Assembly (NCBI RefSeq): GCF_001623405.1
Contig: NZ_LUHG01000106.1
Location: 1-64,000, forward strand
Direction of reading: 5' to 3'
Source of the DNA: Hydrotalea flava
GTDB lineage: Bacteria > Bacteroidota > Bacteroidia > Chitinophagales > Chitinophagaceae
DNA: 64,000 bases
Below, in pieces: positions 55,639 to 64,000 of the stretch. Position 1 is the first letter of the stretch; each line of letters starts with the position of its first letter. Made by a program: the position numbers and the translations under genes. The notes under the pieces are model-generated. The model was not told the origin of the DNA. It saw only the letters and a list, made by a program, of their open reading frames with translations, and searched no databases.

Positions 55639-56415
55639 TTATTGGGGTATAATAACCGATTTACGCTGCCGGGTATGGGCGCTAAAATAACCTAATACGC
55701 CACCACTAATATTACTGGTAGGGTTGGCCGGCGTGGCTGCATTATTTTGTAAATCTTGCAAACCGCGTACATATTGATAAATGGGCTTATCTATACAACG
55801 CATTTCAACTGTAATGGTGTCGCCGGGGTTAATGGTACTATCGGGTTCAATTAAAGGGCGGGTTGAAATACCCCCATTGGTTAAGTTATCATCCCACACA
55901 AAAATGCGCTGATTCTCTACCCGATTAATGTATTCTATAAACCAATAATAATTGGCCACATCGGCAGGATCATTATACTGCGGCTGTACAATCGGAATAA
56001 TTTTTCCTGCAAAAATGATATTAGACACAGGTAAGCTATCTAAATTAACCTGTAACGGCATGGTAGAACTGGCAGTATACGTATTTCCATTTTCTACAAC
56101 TTGTAACCGATAGGTAGCGCCGGGTGAGCCTAACAATTGATTGTTTACATACGTACCCGGACTTGTTTGCACCAATTGATATACGTTACCACGCATATCG
56201 GTAATGGAAACCACCGCATCGGTAACCGGTGGAAACACGTTATCGGCACTAAAACTTACCGATTTGGAAATAAGTACCTGTGCAGGTGAAGTGTTGGTAA
56301 CCATACCTTCAATAACCAATACAGGTGCTGCATTTTTTAAATCGACATTGATCATTTTTTTACAGGAAAAAAATAACATCAAAGAAAATAATATGCTGAG
56401 TGATACTATGCGCAT
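55639..56415 (-). CDS. DUF4249-family lipoprotein
   Basis: This is a 258-residue lipoprotein (ILFSLMLFFSC, then KKM). The mature part (LVIEGMVTNTSPAQVLISKS, then APGVT-type strands GSPGATYRLQVVENGNTYTA) matches DUF4249, usually encoded beside a TonB-dependent receptor. It lies 4 bp after the receptor gene, so the pair is co-transcribed and probably acts in uptake at the outer membrane. The substrate is unknown. Confidence 0.9.
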   Translation of the reverse strand: MRIVSLSILFSLMLFFSCKKMINVDLKNAAPVLVIEGMVTNTSPAQVLISKSVSFSADNVFPPVTDAVVSITDMRGNVYQLVQTSPGTYVNNQLLGSPGATYRLQVVENGNTYTASSTMPLQVNLDSLPVSNIIFAGKIIPIVQPQYNDPADVANYYWFIEYINRVENQRIFVWDDNLTNGGISTRPLIEPDSTINPGDTITVEMRCIDKPIYQYVRGLQDLQNNAATPANPTSNISGGVLGYFSAHTRQRKSVIIPQ

Positions 56416-56419
56416 ACAT

Positions 56420-58786
56420 TTAAAATTTAAAGTTCCAGGTTATACTGGGTATAAACCGAAATAAAGCAGTTTGCTGTGCTACTGTTTTATTGGGATTATT
56501 CGGATCATCAATAAACGTTATAAAATAAGGATTTTCGCGGCCATACACATTATACACCCCAAACGTAAAACTGCTTTGGTATTTATGGTATGGATTTTTT
56601 TTGTTTTGCACCGTAGCAGCAATATCTAAACGATGATATGCCGGCATACGGTAACCATTGCGTTCAGTATATAAAAAAGTGGTTTGATTGTTAACGCGGT
56701 ATTTACCGCTGGGGAAGGTAACTGCATTACCGGTATTATACACCCAATTGGCAGAAAGGGTCCACCGTTGGTTAAGCCGGTAAATACCCACCATGGTAAT
56801 GGCATGTGTTTGATCTTGTCGGGCCGGGAAATAATTGCCATTATTAATGCCGGCAAATTTTCTTTCGGTTCGTGAAAGGGTATAACCTATCCATCCCGTT
56901 AATTTACCTATATTTTTCTTGGCAAAAAGCTCAATACCATAAGCCCTTCCTACCCCATATATCAACTCATTCTCTACATTATCATTGGCTTGCAAATCGG
57001 CGCCATTTTTATAATCAATCTGGTTCTGCAACCATTTATAATAGGTTTCAACGGAAAATTCATATACCTGATTTTTTGAATTTTTATAATAGCCAAGCGC
57101 AACCTGGTCGGCAATTTCAGGTTGTACATTATTGGTACTGGGCAACCACAAATCGGTAGGTGCACCCACCGTTGAATTGCTGAGCAGATGTAAATTTTGC
57201 ACATTACGGTTGTAGGAAAATTTCAAAGAAGCATAGGTATTTAGTAAATAGCTGGCACTAAAACGTGGTTCCAGATTCCAATAGCTGGCAACGGACTTGC
57301 CTTTGGGTACATGAATGGTGTCAATGGTATTCCCATTACTATCGTACTGATAATAATTACCCGGGCCAACTGCCAATAAATTAGACAGGCGTAACCCATA
57401 TACAATATTGAATTTATCGGCAAAACTCAGTTCATGTGATACATACAAAGCACTTTCATAAGAGTAACGGTTTTGAATGGTGGCACTTTTTAAATTAGAA
57501 GTAGCAGAAGCGGTGATGGCTCCCGGTGATACGGTATGATGAATGATATTACCCCCAAATTTTATTTTATTATTGTTGTTGATGAAATAATCAAAATCCT
57601 GTTTCAAATTCAGGTCTTGAATTTTAGAGGTAATTTTAAATTGATCAGTACCCGATTTAATGCGAATAACATAATTATAATTGCTAAAAATAAGTGAGGT
57701 ATTCGAAAATAGTTTATTACTCACAATATGGTTCCAACGCAGGGTACCCGTGGTATTGCCCCAATCGCTGCCAAATGTTTGGCCAAAGCCCAGTACATCG
57801 CGCCCAAAATAACCCGATAGGTATAAATGGTTTTTTTTGTTGAGTGTATAATTGGCTTTCAGGTTTAAATCATAAAAATATAAGGTATTGGAATTAATGG
57901 CTGAATCGGGCGATAATTTCAAAAATAAATCGGCATAGGTTCTGCGACCACTGATAATAAAAGAGCCTTTATTTTTCACTATAGGCCCTTCTACCGTTAA
58001 TCGTGATGATATTAAACCCACACCGCCATCAACATGGTAGGCCTTGTCGTTCCCATCTTTCATTTTAATATCCACCACACTACTTAGTCTGCCGCCATAT
58101 TGTGCCGGCATACCACCTTTGTACACCGTAACATCTTTAATGGCATCCGAATTAAATGTAGAAAAAAATCCCAATAAGTGTGAGGCATTGTAAACAGGCG
58201 CCTCATCTAATAAAATTAAATTTTGGTCGGCACCCCCACCCCTCACAAAAAAACCACTGTTACCATCACCTGCCGATTTAATGCCGGGCAACAATTGTAT
58301 CGATTTTAAAATATCTTTCTCGCCCAGTAACACCGGTAGTTCATTCACTTCACGCATATTTAACTTATCTACCCCCATCAAAGGTTTGGCTACATTCTCA
58401 TTTTTCTTTTTAGAAGAAACCACTACCTCCTGCAAGTTATTGGCAATAGGAACTAAATGTAAATTCAGCTCCCGGTTTTGGTTAAATGCAACCGTTTGGG
58501 TAAGGGTTGCATAGCCCGCATACCGCACTATTATGGTATACGTGCCCGGCTTTACCGTTATGGAATAAAACCCATAAGCATTGCTGGTAACACCAATGCC
58601 GGGTAATTCTTTCAATTGAATAACCGCACCAATCAATAACTCGCCCGATGATTGATCGCGAACCACACCATTTAAAGTAAATTTAGATTGCGCAAAAACA
58701 GTTACGGTAATGAAACAAAACACCAACAATGCCATCGCCTTCAAGCAGTATCTTTCCAACATCATACAATCCCTTTTAGTAACCAT
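56420..58786 (-). CDS. TonB-dependent receptor with carboxypeptidase-like domain
   Basis: This is a 788-residue outer-membrane receptor. The signal peptide ends near VFAQS; a carboxypeptidase-regulatory-like domain (FTLNGVVRDQSSGELLIGAV) precedes the plug (LPVLLGEKDILKSIQLLPGI, then GGGADQNLILLDEAPVYNA) and barrel, ending with a terminal phenylalanine (SITWNFKF). With the following DUF4249 lipoprotein it forms a standard Bacteroidota uptake pair. Substrate is unknown. Confidence 0.92.
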   Translation of the reverse strand: MVTKRDCMMLERYCLKAMALLVFCFITVTVFAQSKFTLNGVVRDQSSGELLIGAVIQLKELPGIGVTSNAYGFYSITVKPGTYTIIVRYAGYATLTQTVAFNQNRELNLHLVPIANNLQEVVVSSKKKNENVAKPLMGVDKLNMREVNELPVLLGEKDILKSIQLLPGIKSAGDGNSGFFVRGGGADQNLILLDEAPVYNASHLLGFFSTFNSDAIKDVTVYKGGMPAQYGGRLSSVVDIKMKDGNDKAYHVDGGVGLISSRLTVEGPIVKNKGSFIISGRRTYADLFLKLSPDSAINSNTLYFYDLNLKANYTLNKKNHLYLSGYFGRDVLGFGQTFGSDWGNTTGTLRWNHIVSNKLFSNTSLIFSNYNYVIRIKSGTDQFKITSKIQDLNLKQDFDYFINNNNKIKFGGNIIHHTVSPGAITASATSNLKSATIQNRYSYESALYVSHELSFADKFNIVYGLRLSNLLAVGPGNYYQYDSNGNTIDTIHVPKGKSVASYWNLEPRFSASYLLNTYASLKFSYNRNVQNLHLLSNSTVGAPTDLWLPSTNNVQPEIADQVALGYYKNSKNQVYEFSVETYYKWLQNQIDYKNGADLQANDNVENELIYGVGRAYGIELFAKKNIGKLTGWIGYTLSRTERKFAGINNGNYFPARQDQTHAITMVGIYRLNQRWTLSANWVYNTGNAVTFPSGKYRVNNQTTFLYTERNGYRMPAYHRLDIAATVQNKKNPYHKYQSSFTFGVYNVYGRENPYFITFIDDPNNPNKTVAQQTALFRFIPSITWNFKF

Positions 58787-58928
58787 AGCAACAAATTATT
58801 GCAAGGTTGGTTTGATAAGCCGGGCAAAGATGTGAGACAAAATGCAAAAAATCATGCATTTGTATAAATAAAAAATACCCATTCATAAAAATATAACATA
58901 AAATTAATATATAATAATCCAAGCCAAA

Positions 58929-59321
58929 TCAATTGGGCTGAATACCGGTTTCACCGCCCACTCCTCTAATTTCAATCACACTGTCTACAATAAATTTTTG
59001 CATGCCACGCCAGGGTAATGCCCCGAGGTACAATTTATAATGGAGATTCATATCACGTCCCGAATTTTTTTCTAATATAGCTGCTACTTGCGGATTGGTA
59101 ACACTAAATGAAAACTCATTGCTTTGCACATTGGCTTTAAATCCGCTTTGTATAATTTTACCTTCATAGGTTTTAAAAATAATGCCCTTATGCTGAAAAG
59201 TGTTGAGCACTCCCGCTTTGGTACCCGTTGCAAATACAAAATAAAACTGCCAGTAAAACCAACCGGCACCAATAATAATGAGTATAATGATGGTATTACG
59301 CAACCATTTTTTTACTTTCAT
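58929..59321 (-). CDS. Conserved single-span membrane protein
   Basis: This is a 130-residue protein with one N-terminal membrane segment (TIIILIIIGAGWFYWQFYFV) and a beta-rich outer part (GIIFKTYEGKIIQSGFK). Similar Bacteroidota proteins have often been mislabelled 6-phosphogluconate dehydrogenase; nothing in the sequence supports that. Its stop and the M28 peptidase start are separated by 1.4 kb of that gene in the same direction, and it lies 1 bp after the peptidase stop, so they share a transcript. Confidence 0.7.
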   Translation of the reverse strand: MKVKKWLRNTIIILIIIGAGWFYWQFYFVFATGTKAGVLNTFQHKGIIFKTYEGKIIQSGFKANVQSNEFSFSVTNPQVAAILEKNSGRDMNLHYKLYLGALPWRGMQKFIVDSVIEIRGVGGETGIQPN

Positions 59322-59322
59322 A

Positions 59323-60693
59323 TTAAAAATATTTGTCTACAAGATACACCAGTCCGGCCATATTAATGGCCCCCAGCAATAATTCTCTTTTATTTACTGC
59401 TTCAAACACATCGGCTTTGGTATGATGAATATCAAAATAGCGCTGGTTATCGGGCATTAAACCACAGGCAGGAATGTTGAAATGGCGTGCTAACGGACCA
59501 ATATCGGCGCCGCCACCCCCTGCGGCTATCTTATCGGTACCATAAGGCTGTAACAGGGGAATCCAACTTCTGAGTGCAGCTAATTTTTCGGGTGAAGTGC
59601 TACACCCAAAACCACGAGGGGTAAATCCACCTTCATCACTTTCCAATGCAAAAATGGGCTGATCGGTTTGCATAGCCGCCACACGGGCATATTCGTTGCC
59701 GCCGCGCAAACCATTTTCTTCATTGGCAAATAATACAAAATGGATGCTATGCTTGGGGCGATAACCCACTGCTTTAAAAGCCCGCATTACTTCCATGGTT
59801 TGTACCACCCCGGCACCATCATCATGCGCCCCTTCTCCTTCATCCCAACTGTCTAAATGCCCACCAACGGTAATGTATTGCTGTGGCAGTTCTGTTCCTT
59901 TTAAAACACCAATTACATTATAACCAATCGTATCGGGTAAAAAATAGCCATGCGTTTCTAAATGCAACTGTACGGGCATACGTTGGCACCAGGCAAATAA
60001 ACTGTCTGCATCCTGTAAACCCAAGGCAGCGGCGGGTATTTTAGGCAAAGAATCATTATAGGCCATTACCCCGGTATGTGCATAATTATCGGTTGAGCCG
60101 CTTAATGAACGAATAACAATACCCACGGCACCATATTTAGCTGCAATGGCCGCACCATTACGCCGGTAAGCACCTGATTCACCATAGGCCCTGCCGGGAA
60201 TAATATACGTTGGGTTAAAAGGATAATTGAAAAACACAATTTTACCTTTTGCTTCTGCTTGATGTGCCTCTAATTCAGCAAAATCACGCACCGCCAATAC
60301 CTGTGCCGTTATGCCACCCGGTTTTGTACCCAGTGAATTACCCAATGCAGTTACCGATAATGATTTTTTAACCTTACGCCCATTCATTTGCACCACAGTA
60401 GCTGCATCTTTCCCGCCACGCACCCAATGGGGTACCCTACACGCTTGTAAATACACGGTATCGGCACCCATATCTTTCATGGCCTGTTGGCCCCAGAGTA
60501 CTGCTTTCATAAACTGAGGCGAGCCGGTCAAACGTCCACCAATTTGTTTGGTTAACTGGTGTAGAAGGGTATATGACTTCCCATTGGTTAATACATCATC
60601 CGATATTTGTTTAATCAGCAAACTGTCGCTTGGCTGTTGTGCAAATGCCATACAAGGTACCATCCATATACCCAATAATAATTTTTTCATCAT
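59323..60693 (-). CDS. M28-family zinc aminopeptidase/carboxypeptidase Q-like
   Basis: This is a 456-residue exported peptidase (signal LLLGIWMVPCMAFAQ). Zinc ligands are visible in GGHLDSWDEGEGAHDDGAGV (His, Asp), FANEENG (catalytic Glu and ligand), LESDEGG and DIHHTKADV. A PA-like insert lies at about 130-260. It cleaves dipeptides or short peptides outside the cytoplasm. Confidence 0.92.
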   Translation of the reverse strand: MMKKLLLGIWMVPCMAFAQQPSDSLLIKQISDDVLTNGKSYTLLHQLTKQIGGRLTGSPQFMKAVLWGQQAMKDMGADTVYLQACRVPHWVRGGKDAATVVQMNGRKVKKSLSVTALGNSLGTKPGGITAQVLAVRDFAELEAHQAEAKGKIVFFNYPFNPTYIIPGRAYGESGAYRRNGAAIAAKYGAVGIVIRSLSGSTDNYAHTGVMAYNDSLPKIPAAALGLQDADSLFAWCQRMPVQLHLETHGYFLPDTIGYNVIGVLKGTELPQQYITVGGHLDSWDEGEGAHDDGAGVVQTMEVMRAFKAVGYRPKHSIHFVLFANEENGLRGGNEYARVAAMQTDQPIFALESDEGGFTPRGFGCSTSPEKLAALRSWIPLLQPYGTDKIAAGGGGADIGPLARHFNIPACGLMPDNQRYFDIHHTKADVFEAVNKRELLLGAINMAGLVYLVDKYF

Positions 60694-60928
60694 AGCCGTT
60701 TAGGGTTTATTAGAATAAAACAAAGGTTGTCTCAAAAAAATTTATACCGATAAAGATAAAGGAATCCCCCTAAAAATAATCTGTTGAAAAGGCAGCCAAA
60801 ACGGCAAGTGGTGTGCTTAGTTTACTGGTTAAAAAAGTTAATTTAACCCATTTGGGCAAAAAGGATGTTGCCATAATTGAACTGAAAGGATAAATAGTTG
60901 TTACTTAGCACAAATAATCAGTTGAATC

Positions 60929-62095
60929 ATGCGCATTGGTATCGTTTGTTATCCAACATTTGGCGGAAGTGGTGTATTGGCAACAGAATTGGGAAAGGCA
61001 TTGGCCGATGAAGGCCATCAGGTACATTTCATTACTTACCAGCAACCGGTAAGGCTCAATGAATTTAATACCAATATTTTTTATCATGAAGTAAGGGTAC
61101 CCACCTATCCGTTATTTGATTATCCGCCTTATGAAGTGGCCTTAGCCAGCACCATGGTGGATGTAATTATTAACCACGATTTAGATTTATTGCATGTACA
61201 CTATGCCATACCCCATGCATCTGCCGCTTATATGGCCAAACAAATTGTAAAAAGCAAAAACGGGCGAAATGTACCCGTTATTACCACTTTACATGGCACC
61301 GACATTACTTTAGTAGGCCGCGATAAAACCTATGAGCCGGTGGTTACTTTTTCTATTAATGAAAGCGATGCCATTACTGCTGTTTCGCAGAACCTGCGGG
61401 AAGAAACTTATAAAAGTTTTGCCATTACCAAAGAAATAGATGTCATTACCAATTTTGTAGATGTACATCGGTTCAACAAAAAACCTTTTGATGCTTTCAA
61501 AAAAGTAATTGCCCCCGCGGGTGAAAAAATTCTGGTGCATGCCTCTAATTTCAGAAAAATAAAACGGGTGCAGGATGTAATTAAAGTATTTGCCGAAGTG
61601 CGAAAATACCTGCCTGCCAAATTGTTAATGGTGGGTGATGGCCCGGAACGGCCGGTAATGGAAGAATTGGTGCGTGCTTTAGGGTTAATGGATGATGTAC
61701 GTTTTGTGGGTAAGCAGGAACAGATGGAAGAAATTTTAGCCGTGAGTGATGTATTTTTATTACCCAGCGAATATGAAAGTTTTGGTTTAGCAGCCTTAGA
61801 AGCCATGGCGGCCAGAGTAGTGGTAATTAGCACCAACGCAGGCGGCTTGCCGGAGATAAATATACAAGGGAAAACGGGATTTATGGCCAATGTAGGCGAT
61901 GTGGCTACCATGAGTGAATTTGCCATTACCATTTTAAAAGATGAGCAAAAACTCAATAAAATGAAACAGGCTGCTTATGAGCAGGCGCAACATTTTGATA
62001 TTGTGAATATTATTCCCCAATACGAAAAATTATATAGCCGTTTCTGCAGAATGACCATCCATGAACCCAACCAACAACAGGCAGTGAAGGAGTAG
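60929..62095 (+). CDS. bshA: N-acetyl-alpha-D-glucosaminyl L-malate synthase
   Basis: This is a 388-residue GT4-family glycosyltransferase. The start IGIVCYPTFGGSGVLATELG, the middle HVHYAIPHASAAYMA and TLHGTDITLVG, and the nucleotide-sugar site PSEYESFGLAALEAMA match BshA. It makes the first intermediate of bacillithiol from UDP-GlcNAc and malate. The later enzymes BshB and BshC are not in the window. The 235 bp upstream hold no gene that I can see. Confidence 0.93.
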   Translation: MRIGIVCYPTFGGSGVLATELGKALADEGHQVHFITYQQPVRLNEFNTNIFYHEVRVPTYPLFDYPPYEVALASTMVDVIINHDLDLLHVHYAIPHASAAYMAKQIVKSKNGRNVPVITTLHGTDITLVGRDKTYEPVVTFSINESDAITAVSQNLREETYKSFAITKEIDVITNFVDVHRFNKKPFDAFKKVIAPAGEKILVHASNFRKIKRVQDVIKVFAEVRKYLPAKLLMVGDGPERPVMEELVRALGLMDDVRFVGKQEQMEEILAVSDVFLLPSEYESFGLAALEAMAARVVVISTNAGGLPEINIQGKTGFMANVGDVATMSEFAITILKDEQKLNKMKQAAYEQAQHFDIVNIIPQYEKLYSRFCRMTIHEPNQQQAVKE

Positions 62096-62206
62096 AATGG
62101 GCATTGTACGTTACGGTAGGAGTTGTAATGCATACACCCAGCACTAAGTAGCACGGTTCAACAAATGGGTACAAGCTATACCGGTGCTATACAGTAGTAT
62201 ATCCCG

Positions 62207-63397
62207 CTATTCAACCCCCGTATCAATAATACTTTGCATAACTATACCCGCTATTTTTTTCAATTCTCTTTTTTGGATACACAAAGGCGGCGCAATACGC
62301 ATAGCTTGCGGCCTGAATAAAAACCAATCGGTAATTAAACCGTGTTGAATACATTGATGAATGACTTTTTGATTGGTTTCAAAACTATCAAATTCCACTG
62401 CCATCCATAAACCCGCACTGCGTATGGACTTAATGGCCGGATGCTGCAAGTAATTCTTCAAATAAATTTCTTTCTCTTTTACCGCTTGTGTAAAGTTTTG
62501 GTCGAGCAATACCTCAAAAGCTGCTTTACCTGCTGCGCAGGAAACCGGATGCCCGCCAAAAGTGGTAATATGGCCCAATACAGGATTGTGTGTTAGCAAG
62601 TGCATATATTCCCTTGTTGCAATAAAGGCACCCAAAGGCATGCCCCCGCCCAGGGCTTTCCCTAACAATAAAATATCGGGTACAATATTCATTTGTTCAA
62701 ATGCCCAAAGGGTGCCTGTTCTGCCAAAACCCGATTGTATTTCATCGGCAATCAGCATTACCCCCATTTCCGTGCATTTGGCGCGTAAAGCCTGTAGCCA
62801 TTCTTTTGCAGGGCTTACAATGCCCGCTTCGGCCTGCACCATTTCAACCACCACACAAGCGGTTTGGTTATCAATAGCTTCTATGGCAGCCTCGCTGCCA
62901 TATTCCAAATGATATACTTCCGGCAACAAAGGCCGGTACGCATTGCGCCAATATTCGCTACCCATGATGCTTAAAGCACCCTGTGTACTGCCATGATAGG
63001 CATTCTGAAAGGCCAGTATTTTTGTGCGGCCGGTAATGCGTTTGGCCAATTTCATGGCACCTTCTGTAGCTTCAGCCCCGCTATTGGTAAAGTACACACA
63101 GTTTAATGTTGTGGGTAAATGATCGGTTAATAATTTGGCATAGGCCACCTGCGGTTGTTGAATAAATTCGCCATACACAATCAGGTGCATGTATTCAGAT
63201 ACTTGTTGCTGAACAGCACTCACTACTTTGGGATGGCTGTGCCCTATATTGGCTACACTAAAACCCGAAATACCATCTATATATTCCTTGCCATATACAT
63301 CAAATAAGTAAATGCCGTGTGCACGTTGCATTTCTAAACCTATTGGGGCATTAGATGTTTGTGCAATATGTTGTAAAAAAAGTTGCCTGTAATTCAT
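62207..63397 (-). CDS. Class III PLP aminotransferase (ornithine/acetylornithine-like)
   Basis: This is a 396-residue protein from ATG 63397 (MNYRQLFLQHIAQTS), favoured over the 63430 start. PLP-binding Lys is in ILLLGKALGGGMPLGA; ADEIQSGFGRTG and YFTNSGAEATEGAMKLAKRI are family motifs. Substrate is not clear: acetylornithine, ornithine or another omega-amino acid are possible. Divergent from the carbonic anhydrase gene. Confidence 0.88.
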   Translation of the reverse strand: MNYRQLFLQHIAQTSNAPIGLEMQRAHGIYLFDVYGKEYIDGISGFSVANIGHSHPKVVSAVQQQVSEYMHLIVYGEFIQQPQVAYAKLLTDHLPTTLNCVYFTNSGAEATEGAMKLAKRITGRTKILAFQNAYHGSTQGALSIMGSEYWRNAYRPLLPEVYHLEYGSEAAIEAIDNQTACVVVEMVQAEAGIVSPAKEWLQALRAKCTEMGVMLIADEIQSGFGRTGTLWAFEQMNIVPDILLLGKALGGGMPLGAFIATREYMHLLTHNPVLGHITTFGGHPVSCAAGKAAFEVLLDQNFTQAVKEKEIYLKNYLQHPAIKSIRSAGLWMAVEFDSFETNQKVIHQCIQHGLITDWFLFRPQAMRIAPPLCIQKRELKKIAGIVMQSIIDTGVE

Positions 63398-63489
63398 ACC
63401 CAACAATACATTAGCTTTGAAAATAAACAACGAAGTTATACATTCGATGAATGATGGATTGTATAAAAAAAGTTATCTAACAAATTATT

Positions 63490-64000
63490 ATGGCTATTAT
63501 ACTTTCGGTTGAAAATGTGCATCCGCAATTTGGGCACAATTGTTTTGTAGCACCCAATGCTACAATAGTAGGTAAAGTGGTGATAGGCAACCAATGCAGT
63601 GTTTGGTTTAATGCGGTAATTCGTGGCGATGTAAACACCATTACCATGGGTAACCGAGTAAATGTGCAGGATGGCGCTGTAATACACTGTACGTATCAAA
63701 AAAATGCAACGGTTATTGGCAATAACGTATCTATTGGGCATAATGCCATTGTACATGGATGCACGATACACGACAATGTACTCATTGGTATGGGTGCTAT
63801 TGTAATGGATCGCTGTATAGTACATAGCAATGCAGTTATTGCAGCAGGCGCTGTGGTATTAGAAGGAACCGTGGTTGAGGCGGGTTGTGTTTATGCCGGC
63901 GTACCAGCGAAAAAAGTAAAAGAAGTATCACAGGAATTATTAGAAGGAGAAATTAATCGCATTGCCAATAATTATACTTTTTATGCCGGATGGTTTGCCG
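63490..64000 (+). CDS. Gamma-class carbonic anhydrase/hexapeptide protein, partial
   Basis: The frame opens at ATG 63490 and runs off the window end. Repeated hexapeptides form a left-handed beta-helix (VIGNNVSIGHNAIVHGCTI). The three histidines expected for the metal site are in VIHCTY, SIGHNAIVHG. RGDVNTI is also typical. It may be a carbonic anhydrase or a PaaY-like transferase; zinc ligands favour the former. Divergent from the aminotransferase gene. Confidence 0.88.
   Translation, partial: MAIILSVENVHPQFGHNCFVAPNATIVGKVVIGNQCSVWFNAVIRGDVNTITMGNRVNVQDGAVIHCTYQKNATVIGNNVSIGHNAIVHGCTIHDNVLIGMGAIVMDRCIVHSNAVIAAGAVVLEGTVVEAGCVYAGVPAKKVKEVSQELLEGEINRIANNYTFYAGWFA

Noticed and set aside
58929-59321. 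Labelling the small membrane protein as 6-phosphogluconate dehydrogenase.
   Set aside because: It is 130 residues with a membrane span and no nucleotide-binding motif.
1-64000. CRISPR arrays, tRNA or rRNA genes, phage genes.
   Set aside because: No regularly spaced repeats, cloverleaf-like sequences or rRNA motifs were noticed; a tRNA search would settle the smaller gaps.

Overview
The window is chromosomal DNA of a low-GC member of the Bacteroidota, most likely Chitinophagaceae or a close relative. The evidence is type IX secretion components (a PorZ-like protein, a PorP/SprF protein, a C-terminal sorting domain), a BshA bacillithiol enzyme, a GLPGLI protein, DUF4836/DUF4249/DUF6252-type lipoproteins, a short RpoD-type sigma factor, and promoters of the TTG-N19/20-TAnnTTTG kind. 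I saw no tRNA, rRNA, CRISPR array, transposase or phage gene.

Positions 1-13.2 kb hold ordinary and envelope genes: the end of a serine hydrolase, a DUF4836 lipoprotein, an FtsE/FtsX-like pair, a PorZ-like protein, a LiaF-like/NAD(P)-binding/DUF4288-like/LytS-LytTR gene string, an amidohydrolase and a 1-Cys peroxiredoxin. At 13.3-17.5 kb lie dinB and a decayed tandem array of DUF6252-like lipoprotein genes with broken partners. At 17.5-30.1 kb is a housekeeping block: thioesterase, rimM, rpsP, ffh, rpoD, a START-like protein, an LptF/G permease, OsmC, a CDF transporter, an M20 peptidase, an S4 protein, trmD and adenine deaminase.

The accessory core is 30.5-51.3 kb. It has four minus-strand operons, each starting at a promoter of the same build: a CGTAG-TT-CTACG inverted repeat (or near match), exactly 13 bp, a -33 TTTG, 19-20 bp, and a TATGATTG-like -7 box. 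The operons are: (D) an outer-membrane barrel behind a decayed small ORF; (A) a four-cysteine secreted peptide, GLPGLI protein and outer-membrane barrel; (B) a two-cysteine secreted peptide, a strong hairpin, a propeller-like protein, a MauE/DoxX-like redox membrane protein and an outer-membrane barrel; (C) a tandemly duplicated four-gene envelope module (large lipoprotein, small lipoprotein, secreted protein, outer-membrane barrel) ending in an S41 peptidase. A LuxR/NarL-type response regulator is divergent from operon C. A truncated regulator copy is divergent from operon B and a possible relic from operon A. The control region and regulator 5' end are repeated almost perfectly (one mismatch in about 470 bp) on both sides of operon C, bounding an 8,265-bp unit that could be gained or lost by recombination. 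I read 30-51 kb as one regulon of envelope and secreted-peptide operons. The duplicated module and the peptide operons are the best candidates for something undescribed.

Positions 51.4-64 kb return to ordinary genes: upp, PorP/SprF, 3-methyladenine glycosylase, EI24/CysZ-like, an RsmI-like methyltransferase, a DUF4249 + TonB-receptor pair, an M28 peptidase, bshA, a class III aminotransferase and a gamma carbonic anhydrase cut by the window end.
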